Below the pieces are notes generated by a model. That model was not told the origin of the DNA. It ran no database searches and was given only the letters and a program-made list of their open reading frames with translations. A stretch of 64,000 nt of DNA, from positions 56,091,348 to 56,155,347 of the forward strand of contig OX344764.1 in assembly GCA_947034895.1 (NCBI GenBank). The letters are read 5' to 3'. Of this stretch, positions 26,201 to 36,108 are shown piece after piece (positions within the stretch are counted from its first letter, which is position 1; the number at the start of each line of letters is the position of its first letter). The DNA is from Rhytidiadelphus loreus. Its lineage: Eukaryota > Streptophyta > Bryopsida > Hypnales > Hylocomiaceae. Position numbers and translations under genes: made by a program.

Positions 26201-27378
26201 CCAAGGACGTCATCGTCGCAGGCTTCGTTTGGCAGGCAGACTTGGATAATCGCTCTTCCGAATATCGAGAAGTCGTCATTGAGAAGTTCACAATATTGGT
26301 TTCTCCACAGAGGTCTATCCGGGATTGGTAGCCCGGACTGCAATCCATCCGAGTTACAGCTGATATTTCCACTTCTCATATTTTCCCTAGACGCATCCGC
26401 ATGAACGAAGCTGTCCGCAGCGCTTGTTTCGGACCCGCCCTCGCTGGAGGTACTGTGACCATGAACATTGGGAGGGTCATCTTCGTACCCGCGGCTGTCA
26501 TCGTCCGTGGAGTAGAGCCTATCCTCTCGATCGTCCTCGTCTGATGCATTGTCAGGAATGGGTACTTGAGCCGGCTCTCGAAACTCCTCCGGCGGATCAT
26601 TGGAGCTACCTCCACTTTCGCATTTCGCAAGCAGTTGTGGCTGCATCATACGGGTCTCTGGTGAACCTATCGGCTGGCAGCCGACATTCCTCCTGGACGC
26701 ATTGGAGGTCTCGATCGGTCTGACTTTGTAACCACTCCAGAGTATTCTGTATCCAACACAACATTTGAGTGTCATGAATTTCGGAATTTCGCAGTAGGCA
26801 ATGTGATCCATGAAGTCGTCGACGACCTGCAGTAGTTTGACAACGAGGAAGAAGCTGTGCGGAACGCGGAAGCCTTCCCAGAATCCCTTGGGAGAGCACT
26901 CTACAATTGTTCCCACTCCAGCATATACCAGTTCCGGGCCCACAGTTTGCAGGAGTGCAACATCCATATTCACAGTGAGTGATAGGAATTGTTGAATTGG
27001 TTTTTCATCCTTGTTGACCTGTATCGGCTGCCGGCCGACACGAGCGCATGTAGACTCGTCCGCTTCAGCGTAGGGATAGATGTTGTCTGCCTCTCAGATG
27101 ATTGACCTTCCTAGGCAGTGTTTGAGGAAGACCAAGTCTCCCTCAGGAAACGGAATAGGCATGTCCAAATTTTGTGGAACATCTAGGACATGAACGCGCA
27201 CGAGGTAGGGATCGCGGTTCACCACCCCTTCTACGACCGCCCTTCCAGCGTAATAGAGTCCTTCGAGGGTAAGGGCAACCACTACACCCTTCCCTATTTT
27301 TATTCTCCCGGAGCCACCGTTTTTAGTAAATGCTTCTATAGGACTCACGTCCAAACCCATATCAGCAGATCCACTCAT
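23214..27378 (-). pseudogene. DUF7869-type protein of the large element, two exons, two in-frame TGA codons
   Basis: Exon 1 is 27378-25444 and exon 2 is 25229-23214; the 214-bp intron (25443-25230, GTAAGT...CAG, phase 0) carries palindromes at 25280 and 25380. About 1315 residues. The N-terminal part (about 1-200) is unrecognised. An acidic Ser-rich linker follows, then a Cys-rich block (TCCKLRCC, about residue 495) and a region ending GICNMKPVSQSAISRLRK just after the intron. The DUF7869 core (residues about 790-1000) has LCIIHDKMD, THGHGDG, LDNSAKDNKNR and VGHTHEDIDAHFS. The tail is acidic. The D-N and H-T-H-E-D-I-D motifs suggest a divergent RNase H-like transposase/integrase core (inference). 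TGA at 27094-27096 and 24957-24959 interrupt one continuous frame; both would be CGA before C-to-T change. Palindromes at 26668 and 27022 read in frame as VGCQPI and VGRQPI. More 5' exons are possible. Confidence 0.75.
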
Positions 27379-28702
27379 GACGTAGAATTGGCGACAACGC
27401 CTACAATATCTGTGCTAACCCTTCTCACGGAACTCGAGCCACTTTATCGGCTGGCAGCCGATACATCCGTCTACCAGCTGCTAGACGACTTTCACTATCG
27501 TGGAGGATTCCCTAATGAATCCACGTGGATATGGACTCCACTTCCTATCGGCTGGTAGCCGACAGGAAGTCTTGTACGGATAATAGTAGAACCCTAATCC
27601 GCGCAGACGAAAACATGTGAATCATGGACGTTGCTAGATTTTGAACATGCTGATCTAGGTAGTCTGCATTGAATCCCAGTCTAGACCTGGGCATGTATCT
27701 GGACCACAGATGCGACAGAAAATGCAGAAAATCAGCCAGAACAGAAATTTCTAGCTATGGCCTTGATTAATTCCTGAACTACTTGTGCAACGCACTGCAA
27801 ACTACTGCAATCCCCTGATATGCCTGCATTCTAGAAATCTATTACATTGCTCTGCATTCCAGTGTACACTACTGCATTGCTAGGCATTCCACTCAATCCA
27901 CTGCGAACCACTGCAAACCACTCCAAATCAATTCATAGAAGACCAATGCAAGCCCCCGCAATCCACTTCTCCCTAACGGTTCTTGGACGGTCTGAGTGTG
28001 TGTAAGTGGCAAATGAAGGCGAAAGAATGAAATGCTCTGGAAATTGAACCTAAGAAGGAGGCCAAAGATTGATTTTGGCGCTTGAAATTTGAATCTGGAG
28101 GAGGAGGATGTTGTGGTGATTGCAAAAGAGACAGGTACAACCGTTTGGAGATCGTGGTGGGAAACGTACACATCTCTCTGCAATGAGTGTTCGTTACTTG
28201 GTTGTCCTCGGTTGAAGGTGGAGTACTTGAATTTGGATGCAAAGCCGTGGATGGATGTAATCATTGGATGAATGCATTAGGTTTGTAATGATGGTTCTCC
28301 CGGCTGGCAGCCGTCACTTCAGTGGGGGGGGTATACTCCTCAGGCCACTTTCATTTTCTCTCATTTGCAATCTACTCTCTTGCTCTCTCGTTCTCTTCCT
28401 CTCTCCCACGTTCTCTTCCTCTCTCCCACGTTCTCTTCCTCTCTCCCACGTTCTCTTCCTCTCTCCCACGTTCTCTTCCTCTCTCCCACGTTCTCTTCCT
28501 CTCTCCCACGTTCTCTTTCTCAACGGCTTGCAGCCGACACTGCGTCACAGCAACCGCGTCGATGCATCAGCCGTGGCGTGCTTCCAACCTCAGCCGATAG
28601 GATTTCTTCGGCAGCCGACAGAGGAGGAGTGCAGGCGGGACGGGATTCTGAGCAGCCGACACAATATTCTACCCAGTCGATAAGCAGCTCACTCCTGCGG
28701 CG
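27379..28702. promoter_or_regulatory. Divergent intergenic region between the two gene units of the large element
   Basis: The left gene starts at 27378 (-) and the right at 28703 (+), so this 1.3-kb stretch must contain both promoters. It holds palindromes at 27445, 27546, 28297 and 28521, half-sites at 28590-28680, and a 20-bp minisatellite at 28391-28510. Open frames through the minisatellite are repeat artefacts. No TATA box stood out. Confidence 0.45.
28391..28510. repeat. 20-bp minisatellite, six identical units
   Basis: The unit TTCTCTTCCTCTCTCCCACG is repeated six times without change, followed by a partial unit. It is a pyrimidine-rich tract directly upstream of the palindrome at 28521 and the gene start at 28703. 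Perfect identity implies recent expansion. Confidence 0.95.
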
Positions 28703-31700
28703 ATGGCGTCCTCGGATGTGGTGCCCGAGAGGTACTACACATACCTTGTATCGGCTGGCAGCCGATACAATTCTTCTTGCCTGCTATTTCGATTTGAATT
28801 TCATTCCGGGTTCTTACGTAGTAGTAACTTTATCGGCTGGCAGCCGACATAGTCTGCTGTTCAGGGAGCTCTAGGGTTTCAGAAGAGTCACGGGCAGTGC
28901 GTAGATTGTATCGGTTGGCAGCCGATATCGATTTATATTGGCAGAGTGAGGACATTTCAGGTTCTATCGGCTGGCAGCCGATACAGTCTGCGCATGATTG
29001 ATTTGGGCGTCCTCGAGCGGATTCAATATTATTGAGCGCTAAATTGATGTGTAATATTGTGCAGAAAACCGACCCTCTTGGCAAGACTTCTCGGACCTCA
29101 AATCCCGAACTCCGAGATATTAGGCGACGGGTTCCCACCATGCGCAACGTGGAGAGCAAGCGATGCCATCCAAGAGTGGGTCCTGTGCTGGAGGGAGTCG
29201 TTTGACAGACTTGTGGAGATTGCGTGTTCCTTCAAGTTGAAGGGGAACATGACCCCCGGGAAGGGAAATGTTATGTCAGTCATGGCTGTTGGAGTAGACG
29301 TGCACGTCATGATTTGTCTTCTCCCAGTTGGCAACCCAGATGGCGTGGCCGACTACATCGCGGTGGAGTTGCTTGTCCAGAAGTGCACGGAAGATATCTG
29401 TGGAGCGAGGTCTATGTTGCTAGGCATGACTTTTGTCGACAACACACCAGAAGATGCTGATGAACATGTGTTGGGATGGGAATGCCTCAAGCATGAGCGG
29501 GATGAACATAATGCCCGCGTCATCCTCGAGATGGAGAAGGGGAAGAAGAAGGTGACGGCCCCTCGGAGGAAGCCATCGACGCCCACGGTTGACCACCCTG
29601 AGAATGAAGCTGCGGACACGGGGTCGCCAAGCAAACCGAAGAGGAAAGGGAAGGGGAAGGACGATCCCAACAGGGTGTTGACGCTATCGCTTGACGAGGC
29701 ATTGGTGCTAGGAAACCATCTGACTACCAAGACCAAGGACAATGAGGTGAACGCGATCTACCAAGCGCTGGAAAAGGACTGCTGCACGCCTTCCCATACA
29801 AGAAGCAGCGACTTCCGGATGTCATCCCCTCTGAGAAGCTGCACATTGCACCAGATGAGCTGAAGTACAGGAAAATTGCAAAGGATCGCCTTGGTCAGGT
29901 ATTTGACATTCGTTTCCCTTCATTCCGCATACACCAATCCCTATGCGTTTCTATGTTCTATCGGCTGCCAGCCGACAGATCACGAATGTTAATAAATTTT
30001 TGGACCTAGTGATTTTAGGTCAGGACCATGTACAAGGGGTATGGATCAATTCGGAAGAAACCTGAAATTCACAGCATTCCACTAAAGCGCGCGCCTTTAC
30101 CAACGGATAAGGGATTGGATGCGGTCATGGACAGGTGTCCAGCACAGAATGATGTGGTGGTCATTGACGAAATTCCAATGCCGTGGTGGAAGGCACCCAA
30201 CGTTCACTGGTACATCATTGGCGGGCAGCATACAGTCACTGCTTGCAGGGAACTGGCAGACCAATACCCCGAAGGATCGGAAGCCAGGAAGGATCTCCTG
30301 GAGTTCGAGGTCATTCCAGTCTTTAGTAGACAGGCGGACACACTCGTCCGGGTGTCCAACGCCTTGAACCTGAACATCGCCGAAAAGGTGGCGAAGGAGA
30401 CCTTCCGATCCTGTGCGGAGATGGGGAGGGCTGCCTGGGTGAAGGCAGGATGTCCGGAGCCGCATCGTAGAGGTAGCAAGCCGTCACCAGCGTTCGAGGT
30501 ATTCATCAAGCATCTCTTGTAATGTCTATCACTTTGCCTTATGTCTGGACGTGCTATTATATCGGCTGCCAGCCGATACAATAGCAGATTGTGTAGCCAG
30601 TATTGTTGTTATCGGCTGGCAGCCGATACCAACTATTGTGTTCTTATTTTTGGGTGCGAAATCTTGTAGGCTGCGAAGCTTCAAGTTATGGCGCACTTCG
30701 TGGATGAGAAAGTATCCTCAAAGTTGCCGCTCATCTTCATCAAGGAGAGTACATGGGTACTCTGGACAGAGGCGTTCGATGCTTGGGAGAATGGAGAACT
30801 CATTGGGGATGATGGGACAGTTCCGAATCTCATTGTCAATCGAAAACCCCTCACGCACATCACGAAAACGGATCTCATGCCAACGCTGGGGCTGCGAGAC
30901 TCAGACCTCTGCGAACTAGTCAGGGATATCGTTGCCCTACGCGTCAGCATCAAGAACACTACCAAGGCGAAGTCGTCCGGGAAGATGACACTCTTTGACT
31001 GGTGCAGAGAGAAAAAGATGGACAGGGTGGTCATGAACGAAATTATGTGGACCAGGAAGAAGTATCCCCTTCCTTGCAAAGACGCAGCTTGGGTCCCATA
31101 TACTGATGAACACTGGCAGGAGCTGGCTGACAAGGAGGGCTACTCTGCTGCCGTTGTTCGGAATGTCTGGAAGGATGTCATGAAATTCACGGATGGAAGC
31201 AACTGGTTGAAAGGGCGAGTCAACCCCATGAATCCGACAACGGACAAGAGCGTCAATGGGAAAGCGCCGGGGGTCTTCTACACAACTTTCATGAACTACG
31301 CCACAATGTCAGTGGCACCGGTGGAGGAAGGAATGTCAAATGACCTGAGATACGAATGTCGGCTAGGGTAGACTATCGCGGAGGTGGTGGACGTGCTTCG
31401 AACAAGGAAGGAGAATGAGGGGCTGCAAGTGGACGACAAGAAGTTCATTATTCTCTTTGGATACAACGATAGTGGGGAAGCCCTAGCGGTGTCGAAAAAC
31501 GATTTCCTCGAAGTATCCTTGGCAGCTGAAATACCCGCAGAAGACGATGGGACAGACAGACCGTCGAACGACGCCTACATTCCCCTCCCAATGCTTTTCA
31601 TCGGGAACTCACGCTTCCGGGATTTTGTCGCGTCGGCATCGTATTCCTCAACAGCATCGTGGTACTACCACACCGTGTACTATCAACCGTCAGCTCGTGG

Positions 31701-34047
31701 CGGCTTCCTTAGGGCGGAAATAGAGGCCAGGCCGATGGTCACACTATCCATCACCTTCCCCAAGCCGGAGGACAGGGCCTCCCTCTTTCCGGTGTTCAAA
31801 AGGTTCACCGGGATCTCCAAGGCGCCGGAATGGTTTCAGGTCGACGTCGAGGGAGAGGTAGACTGGAATGGCGGAATGTGCGGGGTCGGACATGGGCTTC
31901 TCGAGCAACTGATGAAGCCCACGTTGAAAGCGAAGGAGGCCACCGTTATCAACATCTGGGGAGGGGGAAACATCACGGAGATCGCTCTGGTAAGTCACTC
32001 CACCCTCATCTCAAAAGGAATTCACATCATTCATGCCATTCGTTTGTGTCGGCTGGCAGCCGATACGTCGTCTCTGATTCAAGTACTGTGGGTAAGCAGA
32101 GGAATGAACGAACAGTCTTAGAGTTCGTTAGGGAGGAGGACGGAGTAGCGAGGGCGAAAGAGCGCGTGAAGGGAATGAACCTCGTTTCTGCTCCCAGTGT
32201 GTTACCGCAGTCGGGGACTGCTGGAGGACCGAATCTGGAGGCCCCGACGCATACATCCACTACACAGCAGCCACCACCAATATCATCACCAGTGTTGCAG
32301 CAGAATCCGAGAGGCTCTGCTGGTCCATCACGGTCTGCGCTGCTAATGCCCGAAGCACGCATGCGGGAGAGCTCTCCAATTAGGATATTCTCGTCGGACT
32401 CGGAAAGTGAACTCTCCCCTGGAGAGGCTCTCGTTCGCAGGGAACGACAACCACAATCGACGATCCCAAATCAGTCGTCGACGCCGGACCCCGTGGAGTT
32501 GCAACAGTTATCGGCGCACACTACAGTGGAATCTGCCGGGTTGAGTAGACAGGCCTGCAGTGCCACCTCTGACGCCATGGTCGTCAATCTGCATGATGTT
32601 CCTCCATCAGAGGAGGTCCTCAGGCTGGACGATACCCTCCCGGAAGACAATGCGAGTGAGCCTCAGGAACCACTCACTGCCATAGGGATTCCGGCAACAA
32701 GGATGGATGTTGCTGTCGGCGGGCAGCCGATACATCAAGATGTCGGCAGGCAGCCGATACCTCAGGATGCTCCGCAGGTTGAACTCAGAAGGGGAAGGAG
32801 CAGAGGAGTCACGAGCAAACACACATCGGGTTCAATCGACTCGTCCCACTCAACGCCATCCGGACAGAAACGGACGCGACAAGATATGGAGCTAGACGAA
32901 GGCGGGCCATCACAAGACCACGACTTCCCGAATGAGGCACTGTCTCCCGGACCATCGTCTAAGCGGATGCGGACTAGAGGTTCGTAGGCGATAGACATCT
33001 TAGTATAGCTCATTTACATGTAGTGATGACTGGCTCAGACTTGATCGTAGGGACCTGTCAATGGGAGCCTGTACTTGGATAGACTAGAGTACTCAAGTAG
33101 TGTGTCGGCTGCCAGCCGATACGTTCTACTACTGTTGTCCAATTCCGCTCTAAGTTGCATCTCATGTTTTATGTATTTCATCTTGCATTGCAGATGAAAT
33201 ATCTCAACCGTCTGAGGCAACCGAGGACACAGTGTCTGAAGGAAGGGATGAGTGTGAACAACCGCCTCTCGAATCGAGAGCAAATCCGTCCATTTATAAT
33301 CCTCCACAGGTAGCGACTTCGAGATTGTTCCTCTTCTTAGAGGTGCAAGGAACACTGCTGCACTATGAGCCTTGCATTTTGAAGGGGGCAAACTTGCACC
33401 AGAGATCGCACGTTAGAGATCGACCGGGGCTCCCGCAGTTCCTCAGATTTTGTCAGAGTCAAGACATCATGATCATCTACTGGTCGGTCTTACCCTTACA
33501 GACTCTAAAGCAGAGACTCCACAATTTGAAGTATAAAGTACCGGAGATCGGAGAGGATTTCCTTGCCTTTGGGCAGGAGTCGTGTGACGAGTCTGTGTAC
33601 AGAGATCCTAACAATCAGTCACGAACAATTTTCCTAAAACGTCTTGCACGACTTCTCGGGTCATCCCCCTTGCTGTACAATAGTGGTGCCTCGATCAGCA
33701 ACTCACTGATCGTGGATCACGCACCATTTACTAACGTCCTCAACCTGCCATACAACGCCATTCATCCGCCTCCTTGTACAATGTACTCGGAGAAATCGAA
33801 GAAGGGTGGAAAGCTGCCCTTCCTACAAGCCTCAATGATACCGTTCCTAGAACGGTTCTTCTCGTCGGATTTGACGGTACCAGAATTCTGTGAGAGAAAC
33901 TCGGACATCGGACTTCCGCGATATATGCCAGGATCCACCTTGCATGATCTCTACGTTAGAGTCACACCCAAGTATCAAAAGGGATTCGAGGTCCCCTATT
34001 CGGAGGAAGAGCTACATGCCATGGGAGGTAGCATGGTGGTCGACTAG
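28703..34047 (+). pseudogene. ParB-like / methyltransferase-like / HAD-like multidomain protein of the large element, six exons
   Basis: Exons 28703-28731, 29065-29898, 30019-30498, 30670-31989, 32100-32979 and 33194-34047 join in phase (GT-AG introns of 333, 120, 171, 110 and 214 bp), giving about 1465 residues. Residues 1-288 are unrecognised with a Lys-rich NLS-like stretch. At about 300-448 lies a ParB/Srx-like domain: YIIGGQHTVTA in place of the G-E-R-R box, then IPVFSR and NALNLNIAE. At about 450-920 lies a domain whose end (VINIWGGGNITEIA, then LEF and ARAKERV) resembles the FxGxG, acidic and final helix of N6/N4 amino-DNA methyltransferases. ParB-methylase fusions are known in phages and bacteria. 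Residues about 890-1180 are Ser/Pro-rich and disordered. The C-terminus is an FCP1/NIF-like HAD domain without the catalytic Asp (FLEVQGTLL). TAG at 31369-31371 and a one-base loss in the A-run near 29770 break this copy. Confidence 0.7.
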
Positions 34048-34573
34048 TTGGAGGAGGCAGGATGATGTATCGGCTGCCAGCCGACATGCATTGTGTACAT
34101 TCTGTAGATTGTTTATGTGCACTGTAGATATAGCGGAAATATTCTAGTTCGTAGAAATTTTGTAATCATTTTGTATGTTTCATGTTCATTTAATTGTAAA
34201 TAAAGGCTGTACAGGCTGGGTGTCCGGCTTTAAAAGGCGGATGTCAATTTCGCTCTCGAAGCATTCAAATGTTTCCTTCGAGAGTTTGATCGGTTGGGCA
34301 TGGTCACTATAATCATGATGATTGTGGCCCTCTTAACTCTCGAGGGTTGCGTTTCAATACTTCGAGAGCAATATTGGCTCTGCCATTTGAGGCCGGGATT
34401 TTCCCATCTTCATTCGATAACAAGCGTCTTGCTCCGGCTCACTCTGTGCACTCATAATGGATTGCTTTCTCTTGTACTCTGGGTCGGTCATGTGTATCGA
34501 CTGCCAGCCGACATCACATGGACTTGGCTCCCTTGTTCTCTTACCCATTTCTTATAATCTCTCTTCTATTCAG
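34048..34573. other. Spacer between the two HAD-like genes
   Basis: It contains palindromes at 34068 and 34495. A start for the next gene may lie at 34457, with an intron holding the 34495 palindrome and ending at the AG before 34574, but the donor is weak and not certain. An AATAAA-like AAATAAAG at about 34197 could belong to the 3' end of the upstream gene. Confidence 0.4.
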
Positions 34574-35224
34574 GAGTCCAACAATGGGCAGCCACATTTG
34601 TTCAAAAAATGTGTTGTACTCGGCGTCACGAGTTTGCTTTGTTTTATCGACACAAATATCGAGGTCGATAATTGGGATCCACACAAGAACGTCATCAAAA
34701 GACCGGGACTAATTGCATTGTTCGCGACATTGTTTGAAAAGTTCAACGTTGGAATTTGGTCAAGGATGCCAATTACAGAACTTAGACCATTGCTTGCGCA
34801 CTTGCTTCCAAAACATGTTAGAGACAAACTAGCATTTGTATATGGCAGAGAATATTGTGTAGATAGCAAGAAATTCCCATGGTGCTACAAAATGATATCA
34901 ACACTCTTCAATAAGAGACCTTCCAAGGATATTTGTTCACTGGACCAGGTGCTCATGGTGGACGTATGCCCACTCTCGCTGAGGAGGACACCGGATCCGG
35001 CGTGCTACATTCCGCTGCCATTTATGGGGGACCTAAATTTCCCAAATGACAGTAGAGTCATTCCTAACATTTCCACGGATATTATTCCCTTCATTTTTCC
35101 AATGCACGAGCATGAGTCGGTCTCGGAATACGTGAATGGCGCAAAAAGACCGGGACAATTACACTATGAAGTTGCTCAGTCAATCAAGTATGGGAACCCA
35201 AATTGGAAGGGAATTTTTTGGTGA
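34574..35224 (+). CDS. Second FCP1/NIF-like (HAD) protein, catalytically degenerate, 5' end uncertain
   Basis: The open exon follows a good acceptor (CTATTCAG at 34573) and encodes about 216 residues to TGA at 35222-35224. It aligns by eye with the NIF phosphatase pattern: hydrophobic strand (GVTSLLCFIDTNIEV), IKRPGLIALFATLFEKFNVGIWSRMP, a helical cap, and LDQVLMVDVCPLS near the second acidic motif. The nucleophile Asp of DxDxT is replaced (FIDTN), so activity is unlikely. It repeats the C-terminal domain of the upstream gene without obvious recent duplication, so the two may pair. An unspliced in-frame start exists at 34457. Confidence 0.55.
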   Translation, partial: ESNNGQPHLFKKCVVLGVTSLLCFIDTNIEVDNWDPHKNVIKRPGLIALFATLFEKFNVGIWSRMPITELRPLLAHLLPKHVRDKLAFVYGREYCVDSKKFPWCYKMISTLFNKRPSKDICSLDQVLMVDVCPLSLRRTPDPACYIPLPFMGDLNFPNDSRVIPNISTDIIPFIFPMHEHESVSEYVNGAKRPGQLHYEVAQSIKYGNPNWKGIFW

Positions 35225-35268
35225 AGTAATATATGTCGTATCAGCAGCCAGCCGATATCACTATGCAG

Positions 35269-35439
35269 TGGAATCGAGGGATTTACAATGACTTGTACAA
35301 GCCTACAGCCTTCTCCACATTCAAGGCTTTGGAGGACTCGTTTCTCGAATTCATCGCCTCTCTTCATAAGGATATCGGCTGCCAGCTGATACTCAAAATT
35401 GAAGACATTGGACCGGATGCACTCAATGCTTTAGAATGA
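35269..35439 (+). CDS. Possible last exon or small separate frame after the second HAD-like gene
   Basis: After an AG acceptor at 35268 an open frame of 56 codons runs to TGA at 35437-35439 and reads WNRGIYNDLYKPTAFSTFKA at its start. The palindrome at 35373 is translated in frame (DIGCQLIL). The splice phase does not match the donor at 35221 (GTGAAG), so it is either a separate frame or joined in a way I could not resolve. Confidence 0.3.
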   Translation, partial: WNRGIYNDLYKPTAFSTFKALEDSFLEFIASLHKDIGCQLILKIEDIGPDALNALE

Positions 35440-36108
35440 TGTGTAGTGGTTTTCATAGTCACACCTTTAGACATCTTGGTAGTTTGGCTTGCTGTATAGT
35501 ATCGGACGCCAGCCGACACTTAGAAGAGAATTAGGGATATTTTGTAGGAACTTCTGTAAGTTGGTGTTTCATTGGATTATATACTTATTCTGAAATGACC
35601 TACTGCGTCCATTCTCAATCGTGAATTATCGCACATGTTTTGCACTCTACTTTATCGGCTGACGCCCGATTTATTTCTGGACTATGGATTTGTCCATAAT
35701 TAGTTAAATATCAGTTATAGAGATCACATGGTCAAAGAAAATACAACAATATCACTTATGGATTGAAAGATTATAATGTTTGATCATGAGAGTGTTAAAA
35801 TTGTGAAAATGATTTGAAGTCTTTCAATCCTCTTTTCACATGCCAAATCTAAAAAATTGGTCATCCAAAAAATATGAGGTCAGAGGGCATAACATGCATG
35901 AATCCAATCAATTTATAAATAATGTGATTTTTTCTCCAAGATCTAGTGCATTTGAGGCTCATTTTCAAGAGCCCTCAATATTAGAAAATCAAGATTTGCA
36001 ATGCTAAAATTGGACTGTAAAATTTATTTTTTCAAAAATATAAACTACTAAAAATAGTAACTTGGTTAAGTTTTATTAAACAATATAGTCAACATTAGAA
36101 TTTGGTGC

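Larger units (their letters stand above)
22421..35670. repeat. Dispersed family of 19-bp palindromes (about 30 copies)
   Basis: The consensus is TATCGGCTGGCAGCCGATA or its complement with central C; 9-bp arms surround one central base, and TGTC/GACA replaces TATC/GATA at one end in many copies. Starts: 22421 (partial), 22632, 22902, 23087, 23174, 25280, 25380, 26668, 27022, 27445, 27546, 28297, 28521, 28749, 28831, 28909, 28965, 29959, 30560, 30610, 32047, 32714, 32741, 33103, 34068, 34495, 35239, 35373, 35500 and 35653. Perfect copies are at 23174, 27445, 28749, 28965, 30560 and 30610. Half-sites cluster at 28590-28680. None was noticed outside the element. Copies lie in introns, gene flanks and, in frame, in exons. 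The outermost copies are the most degenerate. Confidence 0.92.

Noticed and set aside
28264..28874. Proteins read through the minisatellite and palindromes (SLPRSLPLSHVLF and YRLAAD repeats)
   Set aside because: They are translations of repeats in several frames, without domains or conserved starts.
29353..29742. Minus-strand frame within exon 2 of the right gene
   Set aside because: It is antisense to the exon; low-complexity Ser-rich translation.
22421..35670. CRISPR array
   Set aside because: The repeats are palindromic, irregularly spaced (tens to over a thousand bp), in both orientations and inside spliced genes; there are no regular spacers and no cas genes.
22421..35670. Bacterial or phage contamination of the assembly
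   Set aside because: The core has GT-AG introns with matching phases and lies between ends that recur as a short element 4.5 kb away on the same sequence.
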